Source: Halopelagius longus
GTDB taxonomy: Archaea > Halobacteriota > Halobacteria > Halobacteriales > Haloferacaceae
Assembly: GCF_900100875.1 (NCBI RefSeq)
Contig: NZ_FNKQ01000001.1
Coordinates: forward strand, 682,001-746,000
Reading direction: 5' to 3'
Length of the DNA: 64,000 nt
Position 1 is the stretch's first letter. Every line of letters begins with the position of its first letter. Under the pieces are notes generated by a model. The model did not search any database, was not told where the DNA came from, and saw only the letters and a program-made list of their open reading frames with translations. This document shows, in pieces, positions 8,500-18,848 of the stretch. The position numbers and the translations under genes were made by a program.

Positions 8500-9513
8500 A
8501 TGGCATCCGCGCTCTCCCTTCCCGAACGGGGCTTCGACGACTTGCCGACGGAGGTGGCAATCGTGGATTCGCGCGGCGACATCGTCTACACGAACCGCGC
8601 GTGGCGGCAGTTCGCGGAGGACAACGGGTACGACGGACCCGACGACTTCCGCGACGTGAACTACCTCGCGGTCTGTGAGGAGTTCCGCGACGAGTCCGAG
8701 GAGGCGGGCCGCGTGGCCGACGGGATACGAGACGTCCTCGACGGGGAGAGCGACGGCTTCAGACTCGACTATCCGTGTCACTCCCCGACGGAACGGCGGT
8801 GGTTTCTCCTGCGCGCGGTCCCGTTCGAGGGAGAGGACGGAGACCGGTACGCGCTTTTGATGCACCTCGACATCACGGACCGGAAACTGGCCGAACTCCG
8901 GTTGGAGGAGCGGAACCGGCAGTTGGTGAGCATCGCGGGCGTCCTCTCGGAGGACATCCGGCCGCCGCTTTCGGCCGCCGTCCGCGCGTCCGAGATGCTC
9001 GCCGAGTCCGGCGGGGACGAGGCCTGGCGACTCGCGCAGATCCTCCACCAGATCGACGCCATCGTCCAAACGGGTACCGTCCTCGCGGAGAACGCACCCT
9101 CCTTGGAGTTCGAATCGGTCGAACTCCGGGACGTCGCCGAGTCGGTGTGGCACCGCGTCGAACCGGGGGACGCCTCGTTTCTCGTCGTCGATTCGCGGGC
9201 GTTCCTCGCGGACCGGGAACTGCTCTCGTACCTCCTGGAGAACCTCCTCGCGACGGCCGTCGTCCGCGCGGGCGACGCGGTCCGCGTTCGCGTCGGGACG
9301 GCGGCGGAGGGGTTCTACGTCTCGGACGACGGGACGGACGTGGCCCACCAGTACGAGACGATGTTCGACTCGGCCACCTCGGAGTTAGAGGGTGAGACGT
9401 ACAGTCTCGCCACCGTCGCCCGCGTCGCCGGGATTCACGGGTGGGACGTGAAGGTCGGCGAGTCGGACATGGGCGGGACCTGCGTCACGGTGTCCGGCGT
9501 GACGTGGGTGTAG
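8500..9513 (+). CDS. PAS-domain protein with degenerate histidine-kinase core
   Basis: A 337-residue cytosolic protein. Residues about 15-130 form a PAS domain (EVAIVDSRGDIVYTNRAW at its start, YALLMHLDITDRK at its end). It is followed by a HisKA-like helix pair and a HATPase-like domain with a kept DDGTDV G1 box. The usual phospho-acceptor motif SHDLRNPL is here SEDIRPPL, so the His is Glu. The N-box, usually LLENLFRNA, is LLENLLATA, without the Asn. It has the layout of a haloarchaeal PAS kinase but probably cannot phosphorylate itself. It may act as a sensory partner or dimerisation decoy. Convergent with the downstream GNAT gene. Confidence 0.75.
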   Translation: MASALSLPERGFDDLPTEVAIVDSRGDIVYTNRAWRQFAEDNGYDGPDDFRDVNYLAVCEEFRDESEEAGRVADGIRDVLDGESDGFRLDYPCHSPTERRWFLLRAVPFEGEDGDRYALLMHLDITDRKLAELRLEERNRQLVSIAGVLSEDIRPPLSAAVRASEMLAESGGDEAWRLAQILHQIDAIVQTGTVLAENAPSLEFESVELRDVAESVWHRVEPGDASFLVVDSRAFLADRELLSYLLENLLATAVVRAGDAVRVRVGTAAEGFYVSDDGTDVAHQYETMFDSATSELEGETYSLATVARVAGIHGWDVKVGESDMGGTCVTVSGVTWV

Positions 9514-9543
9514 CGGCGGTCGAAAGCGGGCGACGACGCCGCC

Positions 9544-10521
9544 CTACGTCAGGTCCGCTTCCATCACGAACGTCGGTTGCTCCGCGAGGTCCGCGCGGGC
9601 GACGGCGGCGTCGGTCACCCACCGCGGCCCCTCGGGGACGAGGACGCGCGTGCGGTCCGCGCCCGCCGCGGCGGCGTCGCGGGAGACGGCGGCGACGACG
9701 GCGCGGGCGGCCTCGGCGTCGTCGCGCGCCCACGCGCCCACGGCGTACTCCGCCCACGTCTCCGTCTCGCCGTCGTCGTTCTCCCTATCGTACGTTCGGT
9801 TCCGGTAGGCGAACCCGCGGGTGCCGCCCTCGCGGACGACGAACAGGCGGCCGTCGTCGGCGGCGTCGCGGAGTCGCGCCCGCGTCAGCGAAGAGAGCGC
9901 CCACGTCTCATCGGGGTCCAAGACGAGGCCCTTCAGGTCCGTCCGAACGTCGCTGCCTGTCCAGAACGACCACGCCGCGTCGGGGTCCGCGTCCCCGCCC
10001 GCCTCGATTCGCAGGTCGGCCGCCGCGTCCGCGTCCGGGTCGGGGTGGACCCACCGGAACTCGATGCCGGGGTCGTACCCCGTATCGCGCGTGAGGCCGA
10101 GGCTGGGAACGTTCCACGAGAAGATCATGTTCCGAATCACGGACGCGCCCGCCTCGCGGGCGAATCTGAACGTCGCGTCGCTCAGACGCTTCGCCAGTCC
10201 GCGCCCCCGGTAGTCGGGGTTGACGCGCATCCCCTGCGCCCACGCCTCGTACCCCGAGAGCGTCGTCACCTGCACGATGCCACCGAGGTCCGTCGTCGGG
10301 GCGTCCGCGCCCGCATCGACGACGAACGTCTGCCGCGTCTCGCCGTCGTCGTCGGCTATCCAGTCGGGGTAGACGTCGCCGATGTAGTCGTCCACGCCGC
10401 GGTCGCCCCACGTGTCGCTCGTGAACGCCGCGACGGCGTCGTAATCCTCCTCGCGGGCGGGTCGGACGAGAACCGTCTCGCCCGCCTCGTCCTCGTACTC
10501 GTAGCGGGGACCGGCCGTCAT
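9544..10521 (-). CDS. GNAT-family N-acetyltransferase
   Basis: A 325-residue protein, about twice the length of a single GNAT domain. The N-terminal half has VRPAREEDYDAVAAF and the acetyl-CoA-binding motif NPDYRGRGLAKRLSD near residue 100. The second half repeats a weaker GNAT-like pattern (FVVREGGTRGFAYRNRTY, then a segment rich in Ala/Asp), so it may be a tandem GNAT with a degenerate second copy. It transfers an acetyl group from acetyl-CoA to an unknown amine. It is 9 bases downstream of gatD on the same strand, probably cotranscribed. Confidence 0.78.
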   Translation of the reverse strand: MTAGPRYEYEDEAGETVLVRPAREEDYDAVAAFTSDTWGDRGVDDYIGDVYPDWIADDDGETRQTFVVDAGADAPTTDLGGIVQVTTLSGYEAWAQGMRVNPDYRGRGLAKRLSDATFRFAREAGASVIRNMIFSWNVPSLGLTRDTGYDPGIEFRWVHPDPDADAAADLRIEAGGDADPDAAWSFWTGSDVRTDLKGLVLDPDETWALSSLTRARLRDAADDGRLFVVREGGTRGFAYRNRTYDRENDDGETETWAEYAVGAWARDDAEAARAVVAAVSRDAAAAGADRTRVLVPEGPRWVTDAAVARADLAEQPTFVMEADLT

Positions 10522-10530
10522 CTCAGCGTC

Positions 10531-11787
10531 TCACTCCCACGGCACGGAGCGTTGCTGGAGTTCGCCCGCGAGGGAACGAGTCATCGCCTCCGCGGGGTCC
10601 TCGAGGTTCGAGAGCGCCCACATCAGTTTCACCTTCGCCGTTCCGGGGAGGGTGTCGCCCGCCTCGACGACGCCGGCGTCCAACAGGTCCCGTCCGGTGT
10701 CGTACACCCGGTCGCAGACGCGGCCCCGGAGGCACTGACTCGTCATGGCGACGACGACGCCGTCGTCCACGAGGTCCGCGATGACCGGGATGAAGTCCGT
10801 GTGGACGTGGCCGAGTCCCGTCCCCTCGATGACGAGTCCGTCCAACTCCGAGTCCTTCAGGAACTCGCCGTAGCGGTCGACGTCCATGCCGGGCGTGAAC
10901 TTCAGCAGGTCCACGTCGCCGTCGAGTTCCGGCGACAGCGACAGGTCCGCCTCTCCGCGTTCGGCGTACTCCCGGCGGAACCGGACCTCCTCGGACTCGT
11001 AGTCCACCTCGCCCAACGGTTCCGCGCCGACCGTCTCGAACGCGTCGCGTCGGGAGGTGTGGTTCTTGCGCACGCGCGTGCCGCGGTGAAGCGCGCAGAC
11101 GTCGTCGCTCTCGGTTGCGTGCATGCAGACGAGCACCTCCGCGCAGTCGGATTTGGCGGCCTCGACGGCGCAGACGGCGTTCATCACGTTGTCCGAGGAG
11201 GGGCGATCCGCCGAGCGCTGACTGCCCGTGAAGACGACCGGGACGGGCGTATCGAGCATGAAGGAGAGCGCCGAGGCGCTGAACTGCATCGTGTCGGTGC
11301 CGTGCATGACGACGACGCCGTCCGCGCCCGCTTCTATCTCCTCGCGGACCGCCTCCGCGAGGTCACGCCACACGTCCGGCGTCGCGTTCTCAGAGAGGAT
11401 GTTGGCGACGACGCGGCCCCGGTAGTTCGCCCGCCCCGCGAGGTCCGGGACGGCCCGAAGCACGTCTTCGGCGTCGAACTGCGCGGTCACCGCGCCGGTC
11501 CGGTAGTCCACCGTGGAGGCGATGGTGCCGCCGGTGGAGATGAGAGAGACGGTCGGCAGGTCGTCGTCGAACTCGATTTCGGAGGCCGAGGAGTCGTCCG
11601 TCTGTGCGTCCTCGACGTCGTAGACGTCCGTCTCCAGTACCTCCACGTCGGCGTCGTCGCGGTCGATGCCGACGTTGTACCCGCCGTCGAGTTTGACGAC
11701 GAGGTGGTCCGGCGTCGACGACGGCATCAACACGCCCTCGTTCGTGACGCCCGCGCGTTCGACGCGGACGCGGTCCCCTGCGTTCAT
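10531..11787 (-). CDS. gatD: glutamyl-tRNA(Gln) amidotransferase subunit D
   Basis: 418 residues, the full length of archaeal GatD. A short N-terminal beta-barrel domain (GDRVRVERAGVTNEGVLMP) precedes an asparaginase-type domain with its two Thr motifs, STGGTIAS (near 90) and MHGTDTM (near 160). GatD releases ammonia from glutamine, which GatE uses to convert Glu-tRNA(Gln) to Gln-tRNA(Gln); archaea lack glutaminyl-tRNA synthetase. gatE is not in the window. The N-terminal barrel separates it from the plain asparaginase at 26071. ATG start at 11787. Confidence 0.93.
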   Translation of the reverse strand: MNAGDRVRVERAGVTNEGVLMPSSTPDHLVVKLDGGYNVGIDRDDADVEVLETDVYDVEDAQTDDSSASEIEFDDDLPTVSLISTGGTIASTVDYRTGAVTAQFDAEDVLRAVPDLAGRANYRGRVVANILSENATPDVWRDLAEAVREEIEAGADGVVVMHGTDTMQFSASALSFMLDTPVPVVFTGSQRSADRPSSDNVMNAVCAVEAAKSDCAEVLVCMHATESDDVCALHRGTRVRKNHTSRRDAFETVGAEPLGEVDYESEEVRFRREYAERGEADLSLSPELDGDVDLLKFTPGMDVDRYGEFLKDSELDGLVIEGTGLGHVHTDFIPVIADLVDDGVVVAMTSQCLRGRVCDRVYDTGRDLLDAGVVEAGDTLPGTAKVKLMWALSNLEDPAEAMTRSLAGELQQRSVPWE

Positions 11788-11888
11788 ACCGCGACGTACC
11801 GCCGGGCGAGACTTGAAACCACCTTTTCGGCGTCGGGTCGGAACCGACGCGGCACAAGAGCCATGTTGCGGGCCGTCCCACGTCCACT

Positions 11889-12410
11889 ATGCAACGAAGT
11901 GACGAGACGGAGTCGACCGCCCCCTCCACCTCCGTCTCCGCCTCCGACTTCGGTCTCGACGGGTTCGGCACCGACTCGGGCGAGGACGACGCCGCCGCGG
12001 CGCGCCGGACCGACTCCGGCGGGAGCGAAAGCCGACTCGGGCGGGTGTTCTCGCCGAAGTCGTTCGTCGCCGTCCTCGGTCTCTCGCTGGCGGGCCTGTT
12101 CGTCGGCGGGGCGATTCCGATCATCGGGTTCGTCGGCCGGTTCCTCGGCCTGTTCGCCGTGGGGTTCGCCGTCGGCCTGTTGGCGTCCCGGCGGCGCTAC
12201 CTCGAAGTCGGCCTCGCGGGCGCACTCGCGTCCGGACTGGCGTTCGTCCTCTCGACGCTCACCTCCGTGGTCGCCCCGTTCGCCGTCGATTTCCTCGCCG
12301 AGTACGGCGTCGCCGTCGCCGGAATCGGCGCGGGCGCGGGCCTGTTGGCGTCGCTGGCCGGACACTACTTCGGACGCGACCTGCGAAACGGGCTAACCCA
12401 GGATATCTGA
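11889..12410 (+). CDS. small membrane protein, haloarchaeal, unknown function
   Basis: A 173-residue protein with an acidic, Ser/Thr/Asp-rich N-terminal 50 residues and then about four hydrophobic segments (near 60-80, 85-105, 112-132, 140-160) rich in Gly and Ala. It resembles many small haloarchaeal integral membrane proteins with a DUF456-like glycine pattern. No catalytic motif is visible. It converges on the winged-helix regulator gene with a 4-base gap. Function unknown. Confidence 0.7.
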   Translation: MQRSDETESTAPSTSVSASDFGLDGFGTDSGEDDAAAARRTDSGGSESRLGRVFSPKSFVAVLGLSLAGLFVGGAIPIIGFVGRFLGLFAVGFAVGLLASRRRYLEVGLAGALASGLAFVLSTLTSVVAPFAVDFLAEYGVAVAGIGAGAGLLASLAGHYFGRDLRNGLTQDI

Positions 12411-12414
12411 GCGT

Positions 12415-13083
12415 CTACCCCGAGGAGACGGCCCACCCGTCCTCGTCGCGCGCGACCAATCCGCGCTCGGCGAGGTGTTCGAGCGACCGTTCGACCGACT
12501 CGGGAGCGGCGTTGACCTCCTTGGCGATGCTCCGGACGGTTCGGGCCCCGCCCGCCACCGCCGCTAACACTTCCGCGTAGAACCGACTCTCCCCGTCGGA
12601 GCCGATTCTGTCGCTCAGCCGGTCCAGCACGTCCGTCATCCGCCCGTGGACCCACCGCTGAGCGAGCGACAGTTCGTTCTCTAACTCCTCCAGTCGCCCG
12701 ACTTCGCGGGCCAAGTCGGCCACGTCGTCGGCTTCCTCCGCGTCGTCCTGCGGGATGTCGAACGAGACGTGCGGACACCGCCCCGTCATGTCGAGGCTGG
12801 GACTGGCGGGGTAGGCCGACTTCGCGCCGAACCCGTACGGGGAGACGTGGACTTCGAGACGGAGGTTCCGAGAGATGTGGAAGTACTTCCGACGCTGGTC
12901 GTCGGTTCGAGACTCGATGAGACCGGCATCCTCCAGTTTGCGGAGGTGGTCTATGACCGCCTTCGGACTGACGCCGAGGTACTCGCTGATCTCCGTGACG
13001 TAGCACGGTTTGTGGGCGAGAAGCCGGAGAATACGCCGGCGGTTCTCGTTCCCGAGAAGGTCGAGGAGTACCGCGGAATCCAT
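12415..13083 (-). CDS. ArsR-like winged-helix transcriptional regulator
   Basis: 222 residues from ATG 13083. The N-terminal winged helix is clear: LLGNENRRRILRLLAHKPCYVTEI then EYLGVSPKAVIDHLRKLEDAGLI and the wing RRKYFHISRNLRL. A middle helical region (about 115-165) may dimerise. The C-terminal part (about 165-222) carries a second HTH-like segment (TVRSIAKEVNAAPESVERSLEHLAERGLV). This two-HTH layout is known in a haloarchaeal regulator family. A longer upstream frame to 13272 overlaps the next gene and lacks sense. Target unknown. Confidence 0.82.
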   Translation of the reverse strand: MDSAVLLDLLGNENRRRILRLLAHKPCYVTEISEYLGVSPKAVIDHLRKLEDAGLIESRTDDQRRKYFHISRNLRLEVHVSPYGFGAKSAYPASPSLDMTGRCPHVSFDIPQDDAEEADDVADLAREVGRLEELENELSLAQRWVHGRMTDVLDRLSDRIGSDGESRFYAEVLAAVAGGARTVRSIAKEVNAAPESVERSLEHLAERGLVARDEDGWAVSSG

Positions 13084-13213
13084 AACCGTAGGTAAATCGT
13101 GAGCACGGAAAAGGCTGACTCCCCCCGCCGGGAGTGCGACCGGTTCGCACTCCGTCGCCGTCCCTCGACTCGCGGCGGTCGAACTCGTCGCCCGTCCGAA
13201 CGACGGACCGCCG

Positions 13214-13909
13214 CTACTCGGCCGACTCCTCGAGTCGGTCGAACGTCCGCGCGGCGAGTCCGACCACCGCAAAGGACAGAGCGACGGTGATACCGGCGAG
13301 GAAGAGGCCGGGTTCGTACTTCAACGGCGGGTAGAAGCCGAACCCGTAGTCGTACACGTCGTTGACGAGTGCGAGGACGAGAGCGACGACGAGTGCCTCG
13401 CGGGTCGTCCGCCCGTAGTACGGTATCAGCGCCGCCTCCGCCAGAAACAGCAGGTGGGTGAGCATGATGCCCCAGTAGTCCCACAGCAGGTCCGGCGAGA
13501 ACCCGAAGTAGAGGTCCAAACGGAGGTTCAACGCGACGGCGGTCCAGACGCCGTACTTCACCAGCCAGACGAACGCCAGCGTGTGGAGGACGGCGAGGAC
13601 GCGGTTGTTCGGCGCGTCGGTGACGGGCTTTCCGACGCGCGGAAGCAGCGTCGCCAACGAGAGCGTCGCGAGCGCAAGCGCCGTCGGCGAGTCGCCGAAC
13701 AGGGGGTAGAGCATCGAACTCACGTCGGCCAAGGAGGGCTCGGAGTGGACGTAGAAGCTGACGCCGACGAAGAACGCGGCGGCGTTGACGACGAGAAGCC
13801 ACCCGAGGCTCGCGCCGTTGCCGAGGTAGTACTGTACCCACCGCACCGGGAACGGACGTCGGAGTCGGTTCGCCCGCGCCGCCGTCGCCGTCGTCTCGTC
13901 GTCGGCCAT
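13214..13909 (-). CDS. DUF1405-family membrane protein
   Basis: 231 residues from ATG 13909 (MADDETTATAARANRLRR). It has about six or seven membrane helices: WLLVVNAAAFFVGVSFYV near 34, LALATLSLATLL near 75, VLAVLHTLAFVWLVKYG near 100 and further helices to the C-terminus. The pattern WDYWGIMLTHLLFLAEA near 145 is typical of DUF1405. Function is not established for the family. It lies divergent from gpmI and upstream of the winged-helix gene. Confidence 0.7.
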   Translation of the reverse strand: MADDETTATAARANRLRRPFPVRWVQYYLGNGASLGWLLVVNAAAFFVGVSFYVHSEPSLADVSSMLYPLFGDSPTALALATLSLATLLPRVGKPVTDAPNNRVLAVLHTLAFVWLVKYGVWTAVALNLRLDLYFGFSPDLLWDYWGIMLTHLLFLAEAALIPYYGRTTREALVVALVLALVNDVYDYGFGFYPPLKYEPGLFLAGITVALSFAVVGLAARTFDRLEESAE

Positions 13910-14098
13910 CGCTCCCAGGAACGCCCGGCGCGCGAAAGAAGGTGTCGCGTCGGCGCGGCGACTCGCCGACTCGCCGCGTCGCACCGAGGCGTCGGGCGAG
14001 CGTTCGGACCCGAGCGCCAGGGACGCCGAGAACGTTCCGTCAGTCCGGCGACCCCATGAAACGAAGAGTAGTTACCGCTCGCCGCCCACCGTCCGACT

Positions 14099-15616
<1,518 letters not shown>

Positions 15617-15645
15617 CGATAGCGTTCGGGCGCTCTTCGCCCGCC

Positions 15646-16305
15646 TCAGGCCGCGTCTTTTCGGCTCCGCCGCCGTTCGTCGTACCACTCGTAGAGCGTC
15701 GGGGCCACGAGCATCGCCGCCGCGAGGGCCGCCGCGACGCCGAGTCGGAGGTCGATAGCGCCGGCCACGTCGCCCGCGGCGAGCGTCTCGGCCGACGCGC
15801 CCGCGAGGACGCCCGCGACGGCCCACGGCGTCTCTCCGACGGCCGTGCCGACGACGAACGCGCCGAGGCGGACGCCGGAGACGCCCGCGGCGACGGAGAC
15901 GACGTCCGAGGGCGCGGGGAGGAGTCTGCTGGCGACGACGCTCCGAACGTCGCCGGTTCGCTCGACGAACGCCTCGCCGGCGGCCGCGACCCTGCCGCCG
16001 CGGCCGAACCGCCTCGCGAAGAGGAACGGCGGAACGCTCGTCAGGACGATGAGCGCGAGCGCAAAGGGGACGCCGCCGACGCCGACGACGTACCCGACGA
16101 CGACGGCCAGAAGCGTCGTCGGCCACGCGAGAAGCGGTCGGACGAGCGCCAGACAGACGGCGACGGCGGCGAACCGCGCGGGGTCGGCGCTCGCCCACGC
16201 GAGGTGCGAGAGGAAGGCGTCCGGCGAGGTGACCGCGGCGGCCACTACGACCGCGGCCAACGCGGCACCGACGCCGATTCGCGCGCCGAAGCGGAGTCGT
16301 CGCAT
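15646..16305 (-). CDS. TVP38/TMEM64-family (SNARE-associated, DedA-like) membrane protein
   Basis: 219 residues from ATG 16305. About six hydrophobic segments flank the family core: VRPLLAWPTTLLAVVVGYV near 55, FLFARRFGRGGRV near 93 and SRLLPAPSDVVSVAAGVSG near 120. The last is the characteristic Pro-rich re-entrant segment. These proteins are thought to move lipids or maintain membrane potential; the role in archaea is unknown. Convergent with gpmI, gap 29 bases. Confidence 0.78.
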   Translation of the reverse strand: MRRLRFGARIGVGAALAAVVVAAAVTSPDAFLSHLAWASADPARFAAVAVCLALVRPLLAWPTTLLAVVVGYVVGVGGVPFALALIVLTSVPPFLFARRFGRGGRVAAAGEAFVERTGDVRSVVASRLLPAPSDVVSVAAGVSGVRLGAFVVGTAVGETPWAVAGVLAGASAETLAAGDVAGAIDLRLGVAAALAAAMLVAPTLYEWYDERRRSRKDAA

Positions 16306-16464
16306 CGTCTCCCCTTCGCTCACGACTCGATATACGCCTTGTGCCTCGGCCGAGCACCGGCGTCCGTCGCGACCGGAGTCTGAAATCGTCGGCGTCGTCA
16401 CTCCGCGAGGCGACCGAAGCACGCTGCGTTTTTGGTCTCGCACCGCGCAGGTGGAGGCGTAGCC

Positions 16465-16995
16465 GTGCCCGACGACGAGTCCGACGCGCAAGCCGACCTC
16501 TCCGCGTTCGGCGGCGGAGACGATCCGAGCGCAGACGCCGAGGCAGACCCCGAGAGCGACGCGGACGGGCGTTCGCCCGGCGGAAGAACGCGCTCCGAGG
16601 GGAGCGACCCGGTCGACGCCGACGTTCGGGAGATGGACGCCGAGGAACGCGTCGAACTCGCCGTAGAGCTGTTGGCGCACGTCGAGGCGGACGAACTTCC
16701 GCTCTCGGACGTGGTGGACCGAATCGAGACGGTGACGACGAACCCGACGCTCACGCGGGACATCTTGGACGCCGCCGAACTCCGGGGGGTAATCGACCGC
16801 GAGGGCGGCACGATACGGACGCGCCGCGGCGGAACGTACGTCAGGTTCGAAGAACAGGTCGTCCGACGCGAGGGGGAGTTCGACTGCCGTCGCTGCGGCG
16901 CGAGCATCTCGACGGGGCACTTCGTCCGCTTCGAAACCGGCGAACTCGGGCCGTTCGGCTCCTCCTGCATCCGGAAAGTCCTCGGCCGCGAGTAA
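16465..16995 (+). CDS. haloarchaeal zinc-finger protein, unknown function
   Basis: 176 residues from GTG 16465, which gives MPDDESDAQADLSAF. An acidic disordered N-terminus (about 50 residues) is followed by a helical domain (MDAEERVELAVELLAHVEADE onward) resembling a winged helix (RDILDAAELRGVIDREGGTIRTR). It ends in a zinc site: CRRC at about 142-145 plus a later Cys in SSCIRK near 168. DNA or RNA binding is plausible. The GTG is chosen because upstream residues look like untranslated intergenic sequence. Confidence 0.65.
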   Translation: MPDDESDAQADLSAFGGGDDPSADAEADPESDADGRSPGGRTRSEGSDPVDADVREMDAEERVELAVELLAHVEADELPLSDVVDRIETVTTNPTLTRDILDAAELRGVIDREGGTIRTRRGGTYVRFEEQVVRREGEFDCRRCGASISTGHFVRFETGELGPFGSSCIRKVLGRE

Positions 16996-17025
16996 CGACG
17001 AGAGAACCGCAGACGCCCGGTGCGT

Positions 17026-18258
17026 CTACCTGCCGCGCCGCAGTTCTTCGATGAGTTGCTCTATGAGTTCCTGCTGGCGGCGAATCTCCTCGCCCTGCGC
17101 TTCGACCGTCTCCCGAAGCGCCGCCACCTCGTCGGCGAGGGCGTCCTCGGCGACGGGGCCCGCCGACTCGAACCCGGAGTTCTCGAACCCCGCGTCGGCG
17201 TTCGCTCCCTCCTTCGCCTTTCGCGCGTCGCCCTCTTCCGGGCGGGCGTCCGCGGCGCTCGGTTCCGAGCGCTCGTCGGACGCCGATTCGGTCTCCGACG
17301 CACTCCGACCGGCGGACGGCGCGGCGTTCGCTCCCGCGGACGCCTCGGCGGACGCTTCCGCCGTCTGTTCGTTCGTCGCGTCGGCGTCGGCCGTCGTCGT
17401 CTCCGCCGCTTGCGACTCGGCCGTCCCCGGTTCCTCGGTCCGAACCTCCGCCGTCTGCTGTCCGGCGGCGTGCGACGACTCCGATTCGGTCTCCGTCTCG
17501 GATTCGGCGTCTCGCGTGGCGTTCTTCGGTTCGTCCGAGAGTTCCGCGGGGTTCGCGCTCAACGGGTCCGGACCGTCTCCGAACGACACTTCGTCGGTTT
17601 CGGCGGGTTCCTCGTCTTCGGGTTCGTTCGCGGCGCGGAGTTCCTCGAGCGAGGCGACGCCCCAGTAGTCCAAAAGCGTCGATTCGAGGGCCTCTCGGAC
17701 CGCGCGGGCGTCCTCGTTCGGCGTCTTGAACCGCTCCTGGCGGTCGCCGACGGTCATGACGACGGAGGTGGCGACGCTCCCGTCCTCGAAGGTGAGGTCG
17801 GTCACGTCCTCGTAGCGGTACTCCTCGTAATCTTCGTCCCAGAGGCTGCTCCCGATGTGTCTGACGACGCGCGTGCCCGCGACGACCAACGTGAGTTCGC
17901 TGAACCTGAACAGTCGTTCCACCGACTCCTCCTCTTTCAGGATGCCGTTCGCCTTCAGGACGCCCTCCACGAGGGGGTGGAGGGCCCTGTCGAGATACTT
18001 CGACGGCAAGGCGAACGTCTCCGACCCGTCGAGACCGTACTCGAGGGTCACCTTGGACTTCCGACGGCCTTCCGATACCGTCACTCGCTCTGCATCGTGC
18101 GGGTACTCCTCGACGGACTCGTCCGAGAGGAGGCCTTCGGCCCTGTAGACGAGCGTCCGCGTCGGCGTCGCGTACAGTTCGTCTTCACCGCCGAGACCGA
18201 GACGGGTGACGACGGCCTCCCCGCCGAGGGCGGACTGGACGATCTGCGGTTGACTCAT
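17026..18258 (-). CDS. haloarchaeal protein with N-terminal PH-like domain, acidic linker and coiled coil
   Basis: 410 residues from ATG 18258 (MSQPQIVQSALGG). Residues 1-195 form a beta-rich domain with repeated strand patterns (ATPTRTLVYRAEGLL, EEYRYEDVTDLTFEDG) like bacterial PH/short-PH domains. About 200-365 is a low-complexity, Ala/Glu/Ser/Thr-rich acidic linker. The last 40 residues (VAALRETVEAQGEEIRRQQ onward) are a strong coiled coil. The layout suggests a scaffold or membrane-associated assembly protein. It is related to haloarchaeal proteins of unknown function. No enzyme motif is seen. Confidence 0.7.
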   Translation of the reverse strand: MSQPQIVQSALGGEAVVTRLGLGGEDELYATPTRTLVYRAEGLLSDESVEEYPHDAERVTVSEGRRKSKVTLEYGLDGSETFALPSKYLDRALHPLVEGVLKANGILKEEESVERLFRFSELTLVVAGTRVVRHIGSSLWDEDYEEYRYEDVTDLTFEDGSVATSVVMTVGDRQERFKTPNEDARAVREALESTLLDYWGVASLEELRAANEPEDEEPAETDEVSFGDGPDPLSANPAELSDEPKNATRDAESETETESESSHAAGQQTAEVRTEEPGTAESQAAETTTADADATNEQTAEASAEASAGANAAPSAGRSASETESASDERSEPSAADARPEEGDARKAKEGANADAGFENSGFESAGPVAEDALADEVAALRETVEAQGEEIRRQQELIEQLIEELRRGR

Positions 18259-18351
18259 AGATTCGTTGTCCCCGTGCCTATTGATAAATCCGCGGGTGAT
18301 TCGCGGGAGAGTGATATGTGCTGACACGCCCTCCGGCGAGGACGGATGAGA

Positions 18352-18361
18352 AGCTTAAAGA
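18352..18361 (+). promoter_or_regulatory. TATA box for tRNA-Met
   Basis: AGCTTAAAGA is centred about 30 bases upstream of the first tRNA base, the standard archaeal TATA-to-start spacing. Confidence 0.55.
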
Positions 18362-18386
18362 TACTCATCGCACAACGAGAGAGTGA

Positions 18387-18539
18387 GCCCGGGTGGCTTA
18401 GCTGGACATAGCGCCGCACTCATAGGGTTTCTGAGATTCGGTGCGGTAACGCCTTGGAAGCTTCCGCGTGCAATCGGGGCCCGCCGAGCCTCGAACCTGA
18501 GTCATGCGGAGATCGCGGGTTCGGAGCCCGCCCCGGGCA
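18387..18539 (+). tRNA. tRNA-Met (CAT), elongator, with intron about 18425-18503
   Basis: The 5' acceptor strand GCCCGGG (18387-18393) pairs with CCCGGGC (18532-18538), followed by discriminator A and no encoded CCA. The anticodon stem CCGCA and TGCGG is split by an insertion after the anticodon loop CTCATA, so the anticodon is CAT. Exon 1 is 18387-18424 and exon 2 about 18504-18539, giving a 74-nt mature tRNA. The intron of about 79 nt sits between positions 37 and 38, the usual archaeal site cut by the bulge-helix-bulge endonuclease. Haloarchaeal elongator tRNA-Met is known to carry such an intron. Exact splice bases could be off by one or two. Confidence 0.9.
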
Positions 18540-18797
18540 CTTCCGAAGCCACCGTTTCCTCCGAGAACTACTGCTTCGAGCGATCCGTCTCTCGTCCGTT
18601 CGCGTCCGTCGATTTCTCGCTTCGTCTTCGCCGTTGAGTGACGCGTTCGGCCCTGCAGGATGCGCGTAGTACTACGTCGTCGGTCCCGGTCGTCGGCCGA
18701 CGGTCGCCGATCACTCGATCCGATAGCGGCGCTTCCGTACTCGCCTCACGCTCGCCCGACGGCGACGGAGAGAGCCGTCGCTCCTCGGTCGAGACGC
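18540..18797. other. intergenic stretch between tRNA-Met and the S-layer gene terminator
   Basis: About 260 bases with no convincing gene. Open frames here have no start signals or domain content. No repeat of the tRNA 3' end is seen, so there is no attachment-site evidence. Confidence 0.4.
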
Positions 18798-18835
18798 CAA
18801 AAGAAAGGAACGTCGAAGGCCGGAGGGAACTCCGG
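18798..18835 (-). terminator. terminator of the S-layer gene
   Basis: On the minus strand, 13 bases after the csg stop, a hairpin CCGGAG-TTCC-CTCCGG (18820-18835) is followed by a T-rich tract (18798-18810, read CTTTCTTTT). This fits a strong transcript end after a highly expressed gene. Confidence 0.5.
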
Positions 18836-18848
18836 TAGTTAGCGGTCG

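Noticed and set aside
18454-18842. Three short plus-strand frames between tRNA-Met and the S-layer gene
   Set aside because: Arg/Ser-rich, overlap each other, one begins inside the tRNA intron, and there is no TATA box or domain.
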